Source: a virus. Taken from it: a DNA stretch of 20,717 nucleotides. Every line of letters starts with the position of its first letter. Positions within the stretch are counted from its first letter, which is position 1. Position numbers and translations under genes: made by a program. The DNA lies in IMG/VR virus record IMGVR_UViG_3300038701_001743, positions 1 to 20,717 of that record; one strand, written 5' to 3'. Below are positions 11,830 through 20,118 of this stretch, in pieces. The notes beneath the pieces are model-generated. The model saw nothing but the letters and a program-made list of their open reading frames with translations, was not told where the DNA came from and did no database searches.

Positions 11830-12647
11830 TACATTGTAAAGAACTAAACGAGAGTTTCAACGATAAAGAAAGTTTATTTAAAGCTCTTAAAAACAACAAA
11901 GATTTAATTATAGCAGAGAAGAAAGCAGCTATTTATAAATCATGCGAAAAAGGGCAATCAACTAATGTTAAAGCACTAGATTTAAGTAAGTTAAATTCTA
12001 TAAACAAAGAAATAAAACTTGATCCGAAGTATCGTTATTTTGTTGTTAATAGCTCTAGAATACTAGACAGCCATAAGGATATGCACTTTGACGGTAACTG
12101 GGAGAAAACAACTAAAGAACAGCAGGGGAAGGTTTATTTAGTATTTGATCATACTTTAAAAAGAAGTGAAATAATTGCCTTAAAGGAAGATATAGAAATG
12201 TTTACTTTAGAAATACCTTTTTCTCTTTTAGGTAAGGATTATGAAGGTGATACTTATTGTTTAATATACAAGGTTAAAAAAGATAGGATAATCAATAAAG
12301 ATGCTAAAGAATGGTTAGATAACGGTTATTCTTTTGAAGCATCTGTAAGAATGCAGTATGTAAATATATTACCTTGCTTTAATTCTGATAGATTAGATGA
12401 CGTTAAAGAAAAAGAGAATTATGATAAATACTACCCTTATATAGCTAATAAGGAAGATCATGGAGAGATAGATTACTTCTGGGTAGTATTAGAAGCCAAG
12501 AATGTAAAAGAAAGTAGTTTAGTATTATTTGGAAGTAACCCAGCAACAGGAATAATTGAGCCGTCTAAAGACACTCAAAACGAAAATAAGGAAGCCGCAA
12601 ACAGCACTTCCAATTTAATTAATTTTTATAAAAGCTTAAATTTTTAA
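11826..12647 (+). CDS. Prohead maturation protease (HK97-like, serine-histidine)
   Basis: This protease processes the assembling prohead, typically removing the scaffold-like N-terminus of the capsid protein. The family order is visible: YFVVNSSRILDSHKDMHFDG near residues 71-90, the catalytic His in VFDHTL (H109), and the catalytic Ser in SFEASVRMQYV (S173), the pattern of the herpesvirus-assemblin-like fold. The C-terminal part after about residue 235 is a polar tail (EPSKDTQNENKEAANSTS). It is 273 residues, slightly longer than many HK97-type proteases. It lies directly before the capsid gene (2-base gap), as expected. Confidence 0.85.
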   Translation: MIHCKELNESFNDKESLFKALKNNKDLIIAEKKAAIYKSCEKGQSTNVKALDLSKLNSINKEIKLDPKYRYFVVNSSRILDSHKDMHFDGNWEKTTKEQQGKVYLVFDHTLKRSEIIALKEDIEMFTLEIPFSLLGKDYEGDTYCLIYKVKKDRIINKDAKEWLDNGYSFEASVRMQYVNILPCFNSDRLDDVKEKENYDKYYPYIANKEDHGEIDYFWVVLEAKNVKESSLVLFGSNPATGIIEPSKDTQNENKEAANSTSNLINFYKSLNF

Positions 12648-12649
12648 AC

Positions 12650-13855
12650 ATGACAGAAGCAGAGAAAAAAGCGGCGGATCAAATCAACAAAAGTATCGCT
12701 GATTTAAACACTAAAATCGAAAACGGAGCGACAAAAGAAGAGCTTCAAAACGAATTAAACACAATCAAAGAAGCTCAAAAAGGATTGATTTCTAAGGATG
12801 ACTTTAATAAGTTAGAGGATATCGTTAAGAATCAAGCTGAATTAATCACAGAATTAAAAGAAAGTAAAGAAGTGAGAAACAAAGATAAAGAGACTTTACT
12901 TAGTCAAATTAAGTTTAAAAAAGAGGAGTTAAAATCCTTAGTTAAAGGTACAGGTAAAGAAGTTACTTTAAAAGCACCAACATACAGAGCCTCAATAACA
13001 GACAGTAACAGTCAATATGTTTTAGGTGGTATAACTCAATTAGGGGTTAAACAAAGAAGTCTTTATGATGTTTTTAGAAAAGTATCGATTCCTAGTGGTA
13101 ATCATGCGGGTAAAATAACTTACACCGATTGGGATGAAGATACTATTGTAAGAGCAGCTGCTGCGGTTGCAGAGGGTGCGCAATTCCCTGAATCTACAGC
13201 TAAATTTAGATCTTATTCTGTTGAATTGAAAAAGATCGGAGATACTTTACCAGTTTCTGAGGAGTTCGGCGAAGATGAGGTTTCGGCAGCGGCTGAGTTA
13301 GAAAGTTTTTTAACTGTCAATATGGAAACTAAGATTGATAACGATTTAGTTAATGCAGATGGTACAGGAAATAATATTAAAGGGTTAATAAACTACGTTC
13401 CTGAATATACAGCTGTTGCAGCGGGTATTCCTTCTCCTAATATTTACGACTTAACTAAAAAAGTAAAGACAGATATTACTTTTAATAGAGGTTCTAAATA
13501 TTCTCCTAACTTTGTGGTTATGAATGACAACACAGCTGATTTACTACACTTAGAAAAAGATAAGAACGACAATTACATTTTTCCTGATAAAATGAATATC
13601 GGTAGTATTGCAATTATTATTGATAACAATATTTTAGATGATCAAATGGTTGTTGGTGATAGTCGTTTTGCTACTATCTATGAAAAAGAAGGGTTTACAT
13701 TAGAGAAAGTATATGTAAATGCACAAGCTATTGAAGATATGGCGACGTTAAAAGCTAGAAAAAGAATGTTGTTTTTAATCAAAAACGGTGACACTACTGG
13801 ATTTAGAAAAGTAACGTCTATTTCAGCAGCATTAACAACGTTAGGTACTGTTTAA
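12650..13855 (+). CDS. Major capsid protein (HK97 fold)
   Basis: The shell protein of the head. Residues 1 to about 105 form a charged, coiled-coil region (IADLNTKIENGATKEELQNE, NKLEDIVKNQAELITELKES) that corresponds to the HK97 delta domain and is probably removed by the adjacent protease. The rest begins with TYRASITDSNSQYVLGGITQ, followed by the hallmark segments AAAVAEGAQFPESTAKFRSY, LKKIGDTLPVSEEFGED, the DNDLVNADGTGNNIKGLINY loop and a C-terminal ARKRMLFLIKNGDTTGFRKV. Length 401 aa fits. Order protease then capsid supports the call. The cleavage site cannot be placed exactly. Confidence 0.9.
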   Translation: MTEAEKKAADQINKSIADLNTKIENGATKEELQNELNTIKEAQKGLISKDDFNKLEDIVKNQAELITELKESKEVRNKDKETLLSQIKFKKEELKSLVKGTGKEVTLKAPTYRASITDSNSQYVLGGITQLGVKQRSLYDVFRKVSIPSGNHAGKITYTDWDEDTIVRAAAAVAEGAQFPESTAKFRSYSVELKKIGDTLPVSEEFGEDEVSAAAELESFLTVNMETKIDNDLVNADGTGNNIKGLINYVPEYTAVAAGIPSPNIYDLTKKVKTDITFNRGSKYSPNFVVMNDNTADLLHLEKDKNDNYIFPDKMNIGSIAIIIDNNILDDQMVVGDSRFATIYEKEGFTLEKVYVNAQAIEDMATLKARKRMLFLIKNGDTTGFRKVTSISAALTTLGTV

Positions 13856-13856
13856 T

Positions 13857-14000
13857 ATGATAGAAGTAGTTTTTACAAGTGATTTTGCAACATACAAAGC
13901 TAAAGAAAAAGCTTTTTTTAAAAGTAATTTAGCTTCTTTAATAGTTAGTAAAGGTGTTGCAAAATTAACAACAAAAAAAAAACCAACTAAACAAAAATAA
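13857..14000 (+). CDS. Small basic protein after the capsid gene, 47 aa
   Basis: Starts MIEVVFTSDFATYKAKEKAF and ends with a Lys-rich tail (TTKKKPTKQK). It begins one base after the capsid stop and ends 2 bases before the next gene. Short basic proteins with this FxSDF-K start commonly follow capsid genes in Bacteroidetes phages, as far as I recall, but their role is unknown. Alternatives: head decoration, assembly factor. Confidence 0.6.
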   Translation: MIEVVFTSDFATYKAKEKAFFKSNLASLIVSKGVAKLTTKKKPTKQK

Positions 14001-14002
14001 CA

Positions 14003-14650
14003 ATGTTAACAGACAACTCATTTCATAAAAAAGGTAGGTACTTTATACCAAACACTAGTAATAGTATCAGTGTTAGACTAGAAGGTGATAACAATTCAGA
14101 AACATCTTTAGAATACTTTATTGATATTTATGAGAGAGAGTTTTCAATTAACTGTTTAAGTGTTGAGTTGTATGATGAGTTAGAAACCGTTTTACCAAAT
14201 ATTGAAGATGCGGGGAACGAAAAATGGTATAATTTGGTGAACGGTACTAACTACGTTAAGGATGAGGTTACATATAGGTTTGATGGTTTACTGGGTTATA
14301 ACAAGAATAGTTTGATATCTGCTTTTATTTACTGTAAATACTTGGAAAATGATAATAGTTATTACACTACTACAGGTGTTAAAAAAGTAAATAAAACAGA
14401 TAAATCAATTAGCTTTGATCCATCACAGAAATACATTGCCGCTTATAATGATTTTTTAACTAAGTATCAAGACGATTATACAGTAGATAATTACCCGTAT
14501 ATTAGTAATTGTGGTAGTTTTATAGATTACTACAACGAACAGGATAATAATTTAATTGTAACACTTGAAACTTATCTAAGAGACCATAAAGAAGATTTTG
14601 AAGGATATAATTTTAAGAAATACGAACCTTTAAATTCTTTCGGTGTATGA
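14003..14650 (+). CDS. Putative head-tail connector protein, 215 aa
   Basis: Position between the capsid gene and the tail genes suggests an adaptor or connector that docks on the portal. The product is acidic and Tyr-rich. A central DELETVLPNIEDAGNEKWYN and a GLLGYNKNSLISAFIYCKYL helix are reminiscent of head-tail connector families with an alpha-helical bundle (DUF6712-like), though I cannot confirm this from sequence. It overlaps the next gene by ATGA. Moderate confidence in the role, high that it is a real gene. Confidence 0.55.
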   Translation: MLTDNSFHKKGRYFIPNTSNSISVRLEGDNNSETSLEYFIDIYEREFSINCLSVELYDELETVLPNIEDAGNEKWYNLVNGTNYVKDEVTYRFDGLLGYNKNSLISAFIYCKYLENDNSYYTTTGVKKVNKTDKSISFDPSQKYIAAYNDFLTKYQDDYTVDNYPYISNCGSFIDYYNEQDNNLIVTLETYLRDHKEDFEGYNFKKYEPLNSFGV

Positions 14651-15132
14651 TAGTTACAGAGCACAGGTTAAGGGATTTAGTCAATTTATTTCCTTCTTTA
14701 CTTATAAATGGTAACGAAAGGAGTATTTTCTTTGGCTGGGGTACAAAAGACGAATTATTAAGAACTCAAAAAGAGTACATGAGTTCTATTTATCCACTAA
14801 TTTGGTTATTACCAACTAATGAAAAATACAATACTAAAACTAAAAAAACTGTTAAGAATTGCGTGTTTATTATATCTACCATTGAAGATTCAAAAGAGTA
14901 CTTGAACTCTGACAGATATATAAGGAGTTTTGACTATGTATTAAATCCGTTAGCAGATAGATTGGTAGAGTGTATAGACAAATCAAATGTAACTAGACTA
15001 CTTAGCGAAGTAGATATTTTAAAATACCCTAATTATAGCGATGAAAGCCTGGACTCTTGGGACGCTTTAAAATTAGAGATTGAAGTAGAATTTAACGACA
15101 ACTGCATAAGAGAGATAAAATGGCAGAAGTAA
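14647..15132 (+). CDS. Putative head closure or tail-completion protein, 161 aa
   Basis: Coupled by ATGA to the connector gene. Sequence features are FPSLLINGNERSIFFGWGTK, followed by SIYPLIWLLP, VKNCVFIISTIED and a C-terminal LKLEIEVEFNDNCIREIKWQK. This mixed alpha/beta layout and the position in the gene order fit a tail-completion or head-closure factor that joins neck and tail tube. No family is recognised directly. Its last 13 bases overlap the next small ORF. Confidence 0.55.
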   Translation: MIVTEHRLRDLVNLFPSLLINGNERSIFFGWGTKDELLRTQKEYMSSIYPLIWLLPTNEKYNTKTKKTVKNCVFIISTIEDSKEYLNSDRYIRSFDYVLNPLADRLVECIDKSNVTRLLSEVDILKYPNYSDESLDSWDALKLEIEVEFNDNCIREIKWQK

Positions 15133-15266
15133 AAAAGAAATATACTATTAAGATGGGGTTTTCCTATTTTGATAAAGATAAAAAAGTAGTTACCTTAAAA
15201 AAAGGTGACGAAGTGAAGCTAACAAAAGAGTTAGCTAAAAATTACAAATTAAAAAACTTTATTTAA
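15120..15266 (+). CDS. Small basic protein, 48 aa
   Basis: Starts MAEVKKKYTIKMGFSYFDKD inside the end of the preceding gene (13-base overlap) and ends KNYKLKNFI. The middle KKVVTLKKGDEVKLTKELAK looks like a short beta hairpin of a KOW/SH3 type. It lies 7 bases before the tail-tube gene. No family recognised; it was too short for routine calling but is supported by coding-like composition and context. Confidence 0.55.
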   Translation: MAEVKKKYTIKMGFSYFDKDKKVVTLKKGDEVKLTKELAKNYKLKNFI

Positions 15267-15273
15267 AAAAGAA

Positions 15274-16194
15274 ATGGCAATAAAAGATATTATTAATAAG
15301 GGTGCTTGCGGATTAGGCGAGCAAAAAGGATTTAATGTTAATAAGGGTTGTCCTATTCCTTTCAAAGACATAGACACGCTATGGGTAACACCGTATGATA
15401 TTACTTTTGATGGATCAGTTGATTTAACAGAGGCATATGTTAAACAAGTACAACAAGACGGAAATTTAACAATACTTAAAAATATCGTTTCTTTTGACGC
15501 TCAAAACACCGAAGTACAGACTTCTACAACACCAAGAGGTTACAAAGAAAAGGCGATTGAGGGTATTTATGAGTTTAAAGCAATGTTTAATGAAAATATT
15601 TGGTTCAATGCTTTACTTGGTACTTTAGAAGGTAAAAGAAATAAAAGAGTATTGATGCTTTCAAATGGTACTATTTACGGTACTGAATACAAAGCAGACG
15701 GTTCTTTTCGTGGTATGGGTGCGTACTCGATTATTAGAGATTTACAAACATTCACACAGGGAACAGATGCAGCATCACAAGGCTTAATGATTCAATTTGA
15801 AGATCACAAAGAATTAGATGATAAGCCTGTCGTTATTTCTCCTGATGTTTTAGAATTTGATCCTGCAATGATTGAGCCAATAGTTCAAACATATATTGAC
15901 TTCACTGTTTTACCAAGCACAGGAGGCAATAGTTTTGCAGTTAGTGCAGTAGTTGACAGAGGAAGAAAGACAAGCATTAGCTCTTTAGATTTATCTTTTT
16001 TAGTGTCTGTCAACGGAAGTTATGAAACTGTTACGGGAGTTGAAGGGGTTAACGGATATACATTGACATTTGATACATACACTTTATCTGCTGGTGACTT
16101 AGTAAAGGTGTCTTTAGACGGTGTAGTAGATGTTGATGGGGATTGCTTGTATACAAGTAACACAGCATCATATCAAGTAGTTACATTACTTTAA
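15274..16194 (+). CDS. Putative major tail (tube) protein with C-terminal Ig-like extension
   Basis: Position after the connector genes and before the tape measure suggests the tube subunit. Residues 1 to about 200 contain CGLGEQKGFNVNKGCPIPFK, VTPYDITFDGSVDLTEAYVK and GYKEKAIEGIYEFKAMFNEN, a plausible beta-sandwich tube domain. A proline/acidic linker near 187-205 is followed by about 100 residues of regular beta strands (FTVLPSTGGNSFAVSAVVDR; DGVVDVDGDC), resembling an Ig-like decoration domain. The gene is followed by a strong terminator, which ends the head/neck unit. Tail-tube assignment is from order and shape; an alternative is a fibre-like structural protein. Confidence 0.6.
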   Translation: MAIKDIINKGACGLGEQKGFNVNKGCPIPFKDIDTLWVTPYDITFDGSVDLTEAYVKQVQQDGNLTILKNIVSFDAQNTEVQTSTTPRGYKEKAIEGIYEFKAMFNENIWFNALLGTLEGKRNKRVLMLSNGTIYGTEYKADGSFRGMGAYSIIRDLQTFTQGTDAASQGLMIQFEDHKELDDKPVVISPDVLEFDPAMIEPIVQTYIDFTVLPSTGGNSFAVSAVVDRGRKTSISSLDLSFLVSVNGSYETVTGVEGVNGYTLTFDTYTLSAGDLVKVSLDGVVDVDGDCLYTSNTASYQVVTLL

Positions 16195-16213
16195 TTTAAT
16201 TACTAAATAACTT

Positions 16214-16248
16214 AAATCTACCTGTGAAATATTACGGGTAGATTTTTT
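16214..16248 (+). terminator. Strong rho-independent terminator after the tail-tube gene
   Basis: AAATCTACCTGT (16214-16225) and ACGGGTAGATTT (16234-16245) pair over 12 bp with one G-U, around loop GAAATATT, with a T run ending at 16248. It closes the head/neck transcription unit. Confidence 0.85.
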
Positions 16249-16249
16249 G

Positions 16250-16257
16250 TATATTTG
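16250..16257 (+). promoter_or_regulatory. -7 box (TATATTTG) between terminator and next ATG
   Basis: Consensus TATATTTG starts one base after the terminator T/G run and ends 4 bases before the ATG at 16262. The -33 position is inside the terminator hairpin and has no TTG. A leaderless transcript for the pre-tape-measure unit is inferred. Confidence 0.55.
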
Positions 16258-16261
16258 TATT

Positions 16262-16708
16262 ATGTTAGAAGGATTGATAAATAAACTTGAAAAAATAAGG
16301 GACGACCTACCAAAAGAAGCTGAAAAAATTGCAATAAAACAAAAAGATCGTATTTTAGATTACATTCGAGAGAAGCAATTATTCAGTGAAGGTGTAGACG
16401 GGGACGGTAATATATTAGGTACATATTCATCTACATATGACGGGAATGGTAAAGGATATCCAAAGATAAAAGGAACTAGATATAATTTTTTTGATACAGG
16501 TGGATTGACCGCTAAAATGGATTTAATTTTCACAGATCAACACGTCATAGGTGTTTTTTCTATAGATGATAAGTACCCAGTTTTAATTGAAGATCACCCA
16601 AGTATGTTTTCATTCACAGAAAGAAACCGAGAGAAAATAGACAAAGAAATATTTGAAACAAATTTAGTAAAATGGTCAATAAAAAAAATAAACTCTATCA
16701 AGATTTAG
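16262..16708 (+). CDS. Putative minor tail / virion morphogenesis protein, 148 aa
   Basis: The start is ATG 16262 (MLEGLINKLEKIRDDLPKEA), not the in-frame TTG at 16247, which lies in the promoter box. After an N-terminal helix come QLFSEGVDGDGNILGTYSST, the conserved-looking FFDTGGL, and SIDDKYPVLIEDHPSMFSFT. The DTG motif with a following K-x-x-x-L and late F-x-x-T resembles HK97 gp10-like or virion-morphogenesis proteins. In Bacteroidetes phages this type of protein often lies before the tape measure. It overlaps the next gene by 37 bases; a run of eight A at 16681-16688 lies in the overlap. Confidence 0.5.
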   Translation: MLEGLINKLEKIRDDLPKEAEKIAIKQKDRILDYIREKQLFSEGVDGDGNILGTYSSTYDGNGKGYPKIKGTRYNFFDTGGLTAKMDLIFTDQHVIGVFSIDDKYPVLIEDHPSMFSFTERNREKIDKEIFETNLVKWSIKKINSIKI

Positions 16709-17253
16709 ACGAACTACCTATATATAATTTTCATAAATGCTTTAAAGGTGAATTAAAATTCCTGTATTCTGATAGAATTATAGCGAATGAAAATGAAGCA
16801 TCTGAAACTTGGGAGAAACTATACAACAAGTATTGTGAATTAACGTTTTCAAACACTTCATTAAGGTATTATAGATTAATCGGTGAAATAGAGTTGTTAA
16901 AAAACAAACAAATATTTGTACCTGTGCTTCTTGATTTATTACTCAAAACACCTAAAGAAGATACGGTAGATATATATGAGGAGTTAAAGAAATTCGGTGT
17001 AAGGTTAAACAAGAATCAAGATATTTCAAAACAAATTGAACGAGGTTTAAAGAACATTAAAGGTTCTGAAAACAAATTAAATAGAAAAGTAGACGAATTA
17101 GACAGGATTAATAACAAGCCTGTTGTTAGTTTGACTTTACAAGAGCAAAAAGCGAAATTACATAAAATACTTGGTTTTGCAATTGATTTACACAATACAA
17201 GTGTATCGGAATGGCTTGCGTACTGGGAAGAGGTTAAAAATATAAAAGAATAA
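16672..17253 (+). CDS. Putative tail assembly chaperone, 193 aa
   Basis: The gene lies directly before the tape measure, the usual place of tail assembly chaperones, and overlaps the preceding gene by 37 bases in the -1 frame. Its product starts MVNKKNKLYQDLDELPIYNF and is almost wholly helical (YNKYCELTFSN, IELLKNKQIFVPVLLDLLL, KQIERGLKNIKGSENKLNRK). The start LxDLP-x-x-x-F and a central LYNKY segment are recurrent in pre-tape-measure proteins of Bacteroides and Flavobacterium phages as far as I recall. Own ATG at 16672 is usable, so frameshifting is not needed for expression. Role from context. Confidence 0.5.
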   Translation: MVNKKNKLYQDLDELPIYNFHKCFKGELKFLYSDRIIANENEASETWEKLYNKYCELTFSNTSLRYYRLIGEIELLKNKQIFVPVLLDLLLKTPKEDTVDIYEELKKFGVRLNKNQDISKQIERGLKNIKGSENKLNRKVDELDRINNKPVVSLTLQEQKAKLHKILGFAIDLHNTSVSEWLAYWEEVKNIKE

Positions 17254-17260
17254 GATAGAA

Positions 17261-20116
17261 ATGGCTAATAATATTGAAAGCGTAAAAGAAATACAAAAAG
17301 AGATTGACAAAATTATTGATAAAATAAAAGGGATCAATAAAGAGATAGTCGACTCTTCAAAAGCTGCAAGAACTTTCTCGGATGAAATAAAAAAAGCTTC
17401 TTTCCCTAATCAAGTTAATGAACAAATTGAAAAAATAAAACAAAGTCAATCCCTATTGATTGAACAGACAAGAGAAAGGCAGAAACAACAAAGAAATTTA
17501 ACACAAATAACCGCACGACTAGAATTAGTTGAAACCGATTTAAATAAGGCTTTAGTAAAACAACGTGTTGAATTGCAGCAACAAAACAAAATAATAAAAG
17601 AAACTGCGGTTATTAGTAGTAGGTTCTCTACTTTGTTGCAAAAAACATCAGCTTTAAGAAACAAAGAAGCTAGAATTATACAAGATTTAAACGTTAAAAA
17701 AGCCTTAGGGTTAAAATTGTCTGACAAGGAACAAAAAGAGTTAAAACAAAGCGAGTTAGCGTTTAAAAAGTATGATAAAGCTGTAAGATCAGCAAAAGAA
17801 AGCGTAGGTAGATTTCAAGAAAACGTAGGTAATTACCCGAAGTTGTTAGGTAGTATTACAGATCTAACAAAAGGGTTGATAGGTTCGTTCGGTGTTATCG
17901 AGGGAGTTCGTTTAGCTTTTGATTTCGCTACAGAATCCTTAGAGCTGGCAAGAGAAGCGAGAGGTGTTGAATTCGCTTTTAAAAGATTAGGGTTTGAAGG
18001 TGAGGAAGCATTTAATAAAATTAAAAGAAGTACAAGAGGTTTATTGTCTGACTTAGATATTAAGAGGTCTTTAAATGAATTTAACAATTTTAATATATCT
18101 TTAGAACAAACAGATACTTTGTTTGAGTTTTTAGCAGTAAGAGCAGCGCAGACAGGACGAAGTGTAGACAGTTTAAAAGATTCGTTGGTAGAAGGTTTGT
18201 CGAAAGAAAGTAAGTTAAGAATTGATAACTTAGGTATTTCAGCAGCTAAATTAAACAAGGAGTTAGAGAAAACACCAGATTTCGTGCAAGCAGTCGCGAA
18301 CATAGCAAAGGAAGAAATATCAGTTGCGGGCAATATACTAGACGAGGCAGCATCTTCACAAGAAAAATTTAACGCTGCCTTAGAAAATTTAAAAGTAAGT
18401 GTAGGTAGTGGATTTATAGGGGATTTAGCGAATTTATTTTTTGATGTATCTACAAATATACTATCGATGGTTAGCAGTTTGAATAATGCTTATGATGTGA
18501 TGGCAAAAAAACCAAAAGAAGGGTCTTTTATCTCTACATTACTAAAATCTTTAAACCCTGCAAGTGGATTATCTGCATTTAACGACCTTCTCCAAAACTC
18601 AAAAGACATTGACGCTTTAGATAAAGAGTTTTTAGAATTAGATAAGAATAGTATCAACGAATTAAACGCTGCTGTAGATAGTTATAGACTACTACAAGAA
18701 GAAGTTGGAAAAGATAGTGATTTATTTTTTATTTTAGAGCAACAAATCGGTAAAGTAGAAAAAGCGATAACAGCATATTACGAAAGAGCGCAAGAAGAAT
18801 ATAATAAAAATAAATTAAACACCGAAAAAGAAGCTTTATCTATAAGAGAGTTAAGAGAAGAAATAAAGAGACTTAACTCAATGAAAGAAGAATTAACTAT
18901 TAACGATATAAAAAGACGTGTCAGTATAGATAAGGAAATTAAAAAGAATCAAGATTTAATTGATACAATTTTAGGTGTTAACAAGGCTTATAAAAAAATA
19001 GAAACTCTCACTGATCCATTTAAAAAAGCTCTTGAAACATCTGTAAAACTACGTAAAGTGTTTAATGATTTGTTTGAAAAAGATTTAAAAATAAATCCTG
19101 AAATTGATATCGATGAAGAAGCTTTACAGAGATACAGGGAACAGGTAATTAAAGACGATGAAATTATTAAGTTAGACAAAGAGACGTTGGAAAATGCTTT
19201 TAGCGACTTATCGGGAACAATTGAACAATTTACAGGTGCAAATTCTCAAGTATTTGATAAGTTTTTTGAAGGTATTAGAAACGGATTCGAAGATATCCCA
19301 GATATTGCGACTTCATCACTTGACGTTATTGGAGAAGTTACAAATGCTTTTTACAACAGTTCTATTGACTCAATAAACGCGCAGTTAGACGCTAACAATG
19401 AGTATTACGATAAAATAATAAGCAACGAAGAACTATCTGATGAAGTAAGAAAGAAAGCAGAAAAAGACAGAGAAGACAGAGAGAAGAAGTTATTACAAAA
19501 AAGAAGAAAAGAACAGAAGAAGCAAGCGGAAATAAACAAAGCTTTAGCAATTACCGATATATTAATAAATACAGCAGTAGGAATAGTAAATGCGTTAAAA
19601 ACTGGTAATGTTCCGTTGGCAATCACCGTTGGAGCTATAGGAGCTGCACAGTTAGCAATCGCAGCTACAACACCAATACCACAGTTTAAAGACGGACATT
19701 TACAAGGTACTTATGAAGGTGCGGCAATGATTAACGACGCAAAAGGAAATAACTACGTGGAATTAATTGAAAGAAAAAACGGTAATTTAGAAGCTTACAA
19801 ACAAAGGAATCAATTAATTCACATGAATAAAGGGGATAAGGTACATAAAGCTAGTAGTAATAAAGCAAAAGAGTATTTATCTAGTGTAAGTAATAGTGAT
19901 TTAATAAGCAACCTTAATAACCATACTATGATGGCGAGCTTACAAGGAAATATAAATAGTTTACTTAAATTAGAAAGAAAGCAAACAGTAAGCGAGTACA
20001 AAACGCAAACAGATAGGTTAATTAATGCTTTTAAGAAACATAAAACTCCAATTATATTAAATAACAATAATTCAATAGGTGACGACCTTGATTTTTTAAG
20101 TAAATTAAACTTTTAA
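17261..20116 (+). CDS. Tape measure protein, 951 aa
   Basis: Long, largely helical protein that sets tail length and is ejected with DNA. The N-terminal 150 residues are coiled coil with regular charged heptads. Two hydrophobic stretches lie near residues 201-225 (LTKGLIGSFGVIEGVRLAFD) and 760-808 (INTAVGIVNALKTGNVPLAI, GAIGAAQLAIAATT), the latter typical of the membrane-interacting region. The C-terminal QFKDGHLQGTYEG, NDAKGNNYVELIE and MNKGDKVHKASS segments are typical of Bacteroidetes tape measures. At the usual 0.15 nm per residue the tail would be about 140 nm, an estimate. Gene placement before the tail-tip gene fits. Confidence 0.9.
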   Translation: MANNIESVKEIQKEIDKIIDKIKGINKEIVDSSKAARTFSDEIKKASFPNQVNEQIEKIKQSQSLLIEQTRERQKQQRNLTQITARLELVETDLNKALVKQRVELQQQNKIIKETAVISSRFSTLLQKTSALRNKEARIIQDLNVKKALGLKLSDKEQKELKQSELAFKKYDKAVRSAKESVGRFQENVGNYPKLLGSITDLTKGLIGSFGVIEGVRLAFDFATESLELAREARGVEFAFKRLGFEGEEAFNKIKRSTRGLLSDLDIKRSLNEFNNFNISLEQTDTLFEFLAVRAAQTGRSVDSLKDSLVEGLSKESKLRIDNLGISAAKLNKELEKTPDFVQAVANIAKEEISVAGNILDEAASSQEKFNAALENLKVSVGSGFIGDLANLFFDVSTNILSMVSSLNNAYDVMAKKPKEGSFISTLLKSLNPASGLSAFNDLLQNSKDIDALDKEFLELDKNSINELNAAVDSYRLLQEEVGKDSDLFFILEQQIGKVEKAITAYYERAQEEYNKNKLNTEKEALSIRELREEIKRLNSMKEELTINDIKRRVSIDKEIKKNQDLIDTILGVNKAYKKIETLTDPFKKALETSVKLRKVFNDLFEKDLKINPEIDIDEEALQRYREQVIKDDEIIKLDKETLENAFSDLSGTIEQFTGANSQVFDKFFEGIRNGFEDIPDIATSSLDVIGEVTNAFYNSSIDSINAQLDANNEYYDKIISNEELSDEVRKKAEKDREDREKKLLQKRRKEQKKQAEINKALAITDILINTAVGIVNALKTGNVPLAITVGAIGAAQLAIAATTPIPQFKDGHLQGTYEGAAMINDAKGNNYVELIERKNGNLEAYKQRNQLIHMNKGDKVHKASSNKAKEYLSSVSNSDLISNLNNHTMMASLQGNINSLLKLERKQTVSEYKTQTDRLINAFKKHKTPIILNNNNSIGDDLDFLSKLNF

Positions 20117-20118
20117 TA

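Noticed and set aside
16247-16261. TTG start for the gene before the chaperone
   Set aside because: It overlaps the terminator T-run and the -7 box; ATG 16262 is a better start.
16262-17253. Firm lambda-like G/GT frameshift annotation
   Set aside because: The second gene has a good ATG of its own, and the first product looks more like a DTG-motif morphogenesis protein than gpG, so frameshifting is listed only as a finding.
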